Virus record (IMG/VR): IMGVR_UViG_3300031539_000161
Span: 1 to 33,600 of that record
Origin: a virus
Reading direction: 5' to 3' (one strand)
DNA: 33,600 nt
The notes beneath the pieces are model-generated. The model was not told where the DNA came from. It worked only from the letters and a program-made list of their open reading frames with translations, and did no database searches. Shown piece by piece: positions 31,201 to 33,600 of this stretch; the stretch's first letter is position 1; each line of letters starts with the position of its first letter. The position numbers and the translations under genes were made by a program.

Positions 31201-33600
31201 CTGGAGCCAAAATACTTAATGGTGTAACTAGAACTATATCCAAAATTAAAGGAGCTATCACTAAAAGAGGTGGTGTTCTTGAGGCTATTAGATCCACACC
31301 ACTTGAGTTTATAGATGATGTTATTGGAAACTTCAATGACAAGACCATCCACAAACTTACATTTGGCATCCTTGGATCTGCTAAGGGTCAATTAGATGCT
31401 AGACTTGCTGACTTAGCCGCAAAAGCAGCAGCGGCCGAGAAGTTGCTACAATCTGCTGGAAGAACAGATAATGCTGTAGTTGAAGCCAAGTATAAAATAA
31501 TGGTGCTACAATTACAAAGAGAGTTTGAATCAAACCCTGGTAGCCCATCTGTAGCTCCAGCAATAGAGTTTATTGACGCTACACTTCGAGCAATTACTAG
31601 AAAAGAGTCTTCACTGACAAACAATGACGCAAGAATACTTCAGGAGGTTAGAAGCCAGCTTACAGCTAATGGAATAGCAGGAATAGAGAACTCTTTGACA
31701 GAAAATGACAAAAAGGCAATGGCCTTAATCGATGAGATTAACGCAGCTCAAGCATCTGAGGCTTTATTTACAAGTGCTGTAATTAGAGGTAACAGAGTAA
31801 ATATCATCAATAACTACGTTCACCACGCTGTACTTAGTAAAAATTTAAGACAAGAGGTTGAGGCAATTTTGAACAGATTGTTCGATAGAGGAGCGAGTGG
31901 TAAGCCATCAACAAAGGCAGGTACTCTAAACGAGAGAACTCCTGGGGCTAAGGCAATTATGTTTGACCCAGTGTCAGCATCAATGAGAGGAGCTAGAGAA
32001 ACCCTTACAGACTTCTACATGACTCCAGCTATCCGTGAGGTAACTGGAACATTAAACAAGCTTAAGGATAGTGTCTTTGATGATCCCAACTCAACGCAAG
32101 AGCAGAGAGATGTAGCTCAAGCTTTAGTAGAGTCTGTACAAGAATCTTTGGAAGTAACATTCCAGAACCACTTCGGTTCGGACAGCGCTATTGAATCTTT
32201 CTTGAAAGCAATACAGAAACTTGGCTATCAAACAACACTAGCATCTATTCCAAGAGCGTTTGCTGAACTTTCTTCAAACATGTCGTTCGCTATATTGTCT
32301 GATCCTAAGACCACAAATGACGCGCTTAAGTATACTAAGTTTGCGTTTTCAACAAACTTACTTCCTTTCTTAGAAAAGATTAAAAGTGCAGAATCAACAA
32401 GACTAGCAGGAAATCAAACTCTAACTGGTAAGTACGCTGAGGGTGGATTTGCGGCAGGATACGGAAGAACTAGTAAATCAGCAGCGTCTTCAAAGGTGAT
32501 GGACTACGCGTCATTTATAACAAGAATGACCATAGGTAAGGCTTATAGAGTTGCAGACGTAATATCAGACCTATTGATCTCAACTCCAGATAAAGTGGTC
32601 TCTAGAGCTTTCTACGTTGCAGACTTCATCAACAACTTCGAGAAAGAGACTGGTATCAGACTTACAAACAATGACCTTAATAAAATTGCTGACGGAACCT
32701 CTGAGTATCTATCTCCAGAGTTTGAGTCTGCAATTCAAAAGGCAAGACAGACCGCTGACTCAAATATTGTGAGAATGGCCGCGTCTGGTAACTCCTTTAA
32801 CACAATATTGAAGAACGCTCCAAGAAAGACGGATAACGCAGCTATGTCAGCGTACAGAGCTATCAACTCGTTCATGTCTAGGTTCTACTTAACTGAGTAT
32901 GGAACTCTAAGATCAGCTGTGATTGCTTTATTTAAGAGTGGTGAGATCGATAAGAAAGCCGCCAGTGCAATTATTGCTGCATCTGTAACTAGAATGAGTA
33001 TGTACCTAGTAGCCTATTCATTGCTAAGCTCGCTGTTTGACTCCATGATTGCACAAGGTCTTGACCTTGAAGAAGAAGAGGAGGATGACGAAGACCTAAT
33101 CACCAAAATGAAACGAAGCATTGTTGGTACTGGTGTTGGTGTACTTAGTAGAAGAACCCTTGGAAACTTAGGATATATGCCAATTGCTTTTGCAGTAGAG
33201 CAACTAAACGAGGATCTTGGTGAAGACTTTGGATTGAGAGATGATGACTACGATCCTTATAAGAACTCATTGGTTTACTCCAAAGTTTCTGAAAATGATT
33301 TGCTAACTAAGAATCCATTTGAGGTAATTGCTAAGGCGGTAGCTGGCCCACTATCTCCAGCGATATCAAGTGCAGCTAGAGCTGTAACTTTATACGGAAG
33401 AGCTACTAAGGAGGGGTCTAAAAAAGAAACCAAGGAGAGAGCTTTAGAAGAGCTTGAGACACGTATGGTTTTGGAAGCGGCTGGTAATTTAGGATTGATT
33501 CCTTTCTACAAAGACGCAAGAAGAATTTTGTTAAATGATTTTTATGCAAGAAATTATGATAAAAAAGACGATTCTTCTTTCACTATCACGAAAAAACAGA
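25290..33600 (+). CDS. Giant multidomain virion protein, partial (T7 gp16-like position; polyvalent-type)
   Basis: The frame opens at ATG 25290 and has no stop by the window end, giving at least 2770 residues. In order: a pair of 25-residue repeats (5-29, 35-59); Gly/Ala membrane-type segments (~205-245 and ~340-390, with GAGAGALALGGTGAALGALG); charged helix; an ADP-ribosyltransferase-like region (~735-885, FFHVGKKGYD and MYYTG); a zincin motif AAHEVWHLI with H1083, E1084, H1087 and a possible third ligand in EEYLAE (1138-1143); a region of different codon use (~1256-1610); then over 1000 residues of helix, with a hydrophobic segment near 2569-2590 (MSMYLVAYSLLSSLFDSMIA) before an acidic run. 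Large phage proteins of this sort are packed in the head and injected with the DNA. The enzyme calls are motif-based and untested. Confidence 0.85.
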   Translation, partial: MNEQVISDLYNRAVSNGYKKSREEFVSLIQTNDAVLNDMYSYVQSKGYGKGVEDFSVLVGKKKDDTGLSTVDGTSALPSGEKDTLIERSFGKNAVTDFFGDIYRSYEAGSSKVENVDPTMNIFGKKASELDDASLEEFVKSYGKLANTPITDEMRQYQKDVEEAGGGFVNSLIQAVKNPGIIPQLVVDSFSMMVPFTDEGISEYGLAGAGAGALALGGTGAALGALGGPFAPVTATAGAVAGGLRGLMAGMSATTEVALSYGQFLKEEADKRGLEFNAENLKKLLEDENVVNEATNRSLARGATIGLVDAVTSGIAGRAMGATKAAVKGTAGKALGTAAGLGVESVGEGVGEGAAQVAAGQEISGEEIALEMLGGFGGGVFNVAVENLIGGEKVGRYRINGEEVSKNRLNKFLSTATPDQVAKTNIEIIDDNDALKIAEDKKKEALLAGQIDPAVTDETEKAKLVKLEKERANLKGNDTKSAQNRVRAIDEEIDAITGKYTLQVEEEGISYKIDGSKMDRARFVAAVGEAKNEEALNELETTDPEVQKVIDAKRAELTGEIQPVTINVADKYTTDEVERVKKLPIENEDGATMNLDGTKYEKGGLVIPLASRNLPLSELTAERINQFVQENSEAIGSDMVKVGIYKFPGRNEASIDINIVADRSRREEALAIARELGQESIFDLDTFENVKTGADGKNPKVLTPKEFLGIQDRLSRPVQTEVIVTPETSSNYANMTEDNEGNFVFFHVGKKGYDTVKRGTGKAPVTSREEASALGKVGGMAMYYTGPEQGERQSAEGAKYAVKVPKEKVYDFNTDPLNLIEEAKKRHEEENPGKAFDPNSQIAYVTKIAGERGFDMVVADWAGGTRAQTTKELAPVDVEESTGNVVEKKFSEEFKSNKEKGFKSVVPARKADKLQKVYEKINEARNSEKRYDDLYRLYTETEKYTQQEITDLINNSDLSQELKDEYNAALDSKEEKRRSEKPAKVETAKQKKEALPENVEEAIKNSAKTLQTSFPGVKIIVADNISDAKKQIVDQLTPIGGKEAAESVAEQMKTARGQAVFYNGKPVAVIINKEKASSNTAAHEVWHLILREAFGRDAKKFKSFQNAIARELKNSGYTDVSEYLDRFAAAYEGDTAYEEYLAELGGLLTTKGFDPKNLTAQEKSILNKIKDIINKFAKSVIGKDLFLKDAKPENILEFMINVSDLLAKGEDVRPVIGKTKAKKAKGIESSLQNDFSDSVSKLTFIYDKNSKKFEQLKKDGFINDNVSINDFNGKTMLLHQPDAAFSGEIQKNGETIVEGKGGIFFPAKFHEDLLFWAGTKNTISQFVNSLNKISKSNGGKIYMALTSAPYHKLLSSTTMSNALVDFFSSKTVDKNFKISEAQLKSSLVDAAKHKTTKKITNKKTGKVSYKEVGLKINLSKNDSIESIKSKIAERLGPDNSNFDDRKLFSKQLIKLMANQINKNEVSIASFGKLFSQGIQNKYFKGITKTGKIKISAANMEQALSEMFTEPMLKEGFNDRSLGGEVYAIIEVDGEVEAINTDKHESYPVAVKAKNPVKIHILKDRVNWYDVFNKEGETGGIKESERTSVYPSTGVSTSGLQLNIPLVEVSQQKQLPARVNEQINNIISEQKALGNKPVDVAREATKYLKSTEAYNKLGDRDKAKVLSGVKRLSGMRVKVTVDEYASLKDQIRLEAKAAKDAVTDYKTSLRNLVASVRALVKAGKISTFRAGVIIGRISKTNLTSPESVNKTISYVADIFDNANLAMKVSRAKSLIKNAKRNIKSKIGQNPDLFTAAKVLASIDPHFIPTPMIDDYLEIMEVIGERARVLSIQDAGDLTAKMNVIINAVMNESESVVNSAEQEKITMTPEESVEAAQSLIDQIKSDKLDTSNIVDPNDAAVARSIASITENDMNDLLSVDKDGITDFSKLKLLLGIRENIKAGIVTHEAMVLSTAVNQNRNKNQLQGVVNNLTGAKILNGVTRTISKIKGAITKRGGVLEAIRSTPLEFIDDVIGNFNDKTIHKLTFGILGSAKGQLDARLADLAAKAAAAEKLLQSAGRTDNAVVEAKYKIMVLQLQREFESNPGSPSVAPAIEFIDATLRAITRKESSLTNNDARILQEVRSQLTANGIAGIENSLTENDKKAMALIDEINAAQASEALFTSAVIRGNRVNIINNYVHHAVLSKNLRQEVEAILNRLFDRGASGKPSTKAGTLNERTPGAKAIMFDPVSASMRGARETLTDFYMTPAIREVTGTLNKLKDSVFDDPNSTQEQRDVAQALVESVQESLEVTFQNHFGSDSAIESFLKAIQKLGYQTTLASIPRAFAELSSNMSFAILSDPKTTNDALKYTKFAFSTNLLPFLEKIKSAESTRLAGNQTLTGKYAEGGFAAGYGRTSKSAASSKVMDYASFITRMTIGKAYRVADVISDLLISTPDKVVSRAFYVADFINNFEKETGIRLTNNDLNKIADGTSEYLSPEFESAIQKARQTADSNIVRMAASGNSFNTILKNAPRKTDNAAMSAYRAINSFMSRFYLTEYGTLRSAVIALFKSGEIDKKAASAIIAASVTRMSMYLVAYSLLSSLFDSMIAQGLDLEEEEEDDEDLITKMKRSIVGTGVGVLSRRTLGNLGYMPIAFAVEQLNEDLGEDFGLRDDDYDPYKNSLVYSKVSENDLLTKNPFEVIAKAVAGPLSPAISSAARAVTLYGRATKEGSKKETKERALEELETRMVLEAAGNLGLIPFYKDARRILLNDFYARNYDKKDDSSFTITKKQ

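Noticed and set aside
31172-31624. Several minus-strand frames within the giant gene (also at 25760-26287, 27716-28375 and others)
   Set aside because: All are inside a strongly supported + strand gene and read as low-complexity complements of its codons.

Overview
The window is one stretch of a double-stranded DNA tailed-phage genome. Every supported gene is on the + strand, genes are packed with short gaps or overlaps, and the order is that of a virion-morphogenesis block. The likely host is a member of the Bacteroidota: several gene starts are preceded by a TAnnTTTG box (the -7 element of that phylum), leaders are A-rich with few Shine-Dalgarno motifs, and the protein set (large terminase, long-barrel portal, acidic scaffold-like protein, capsid protein, two T7 gp11-like adaptor proteins, a 1403-residue T7 gp12-like hub, then gp14/gp15/gp16-like ejection proteins) resembles Bacteroidota short-tailed phages, including crAss-like phages. 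The crAss-like placement is inference; no database search was possible.

Layout. Bases 1-1744: the 3' end of a tail fibre with a C-terminal S74 self-cleaving chaperone, and a translationally coupled small protein. 1745-2271: a small unknown gene, then a promoter, a 25-codon leader ORF and an intrinsic terminator directly in front of the lysis genes. 2272-3807: lysis cassette of holin, GH19 endolysin and a spanin-like membrane protein. 3818-5108: small proteins, a possible GroES-like co-chaperonin and a candidate small terminase. 5056-9776: large terminase and portal. 9805-12300: scaffold-like protein and major capsid protein, ended by a strong hairpin. 12355-14258: two very basic repeat-containing proteins and one conserved unknown, each followed by a hairpin. 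14314-22432: adaptors, tail hub, a cysteine-rich repeat protein and another tail-associated protein. 22442-33600: a GNAT acetyltransferase and three ejection-type proteins; the last is a reading frame of at least 2770 codons running off the end of the window, with a zincin metallopeptidase motif, an ADP-ribosyltransferase-like region and membrane segments.

How it works together: packaging (TerS/TerL/portal), head assembly (scaffold, capsid, basic internal proteins), tail (adaptors, hub, fibres), genome delivery (ejection proteins) and lysis are laid out as consecutive transcription units separated by promoter boxes and hairpins. Of 25 genes whose stop is visible, 21 end in TAA, 4 in TGA and none in TAG. 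No tRNA, CRISPR array, insertion sequence or integrase was seen. No gene-free stretch exceeds 300 bases; the longest gap is 2177-2271.
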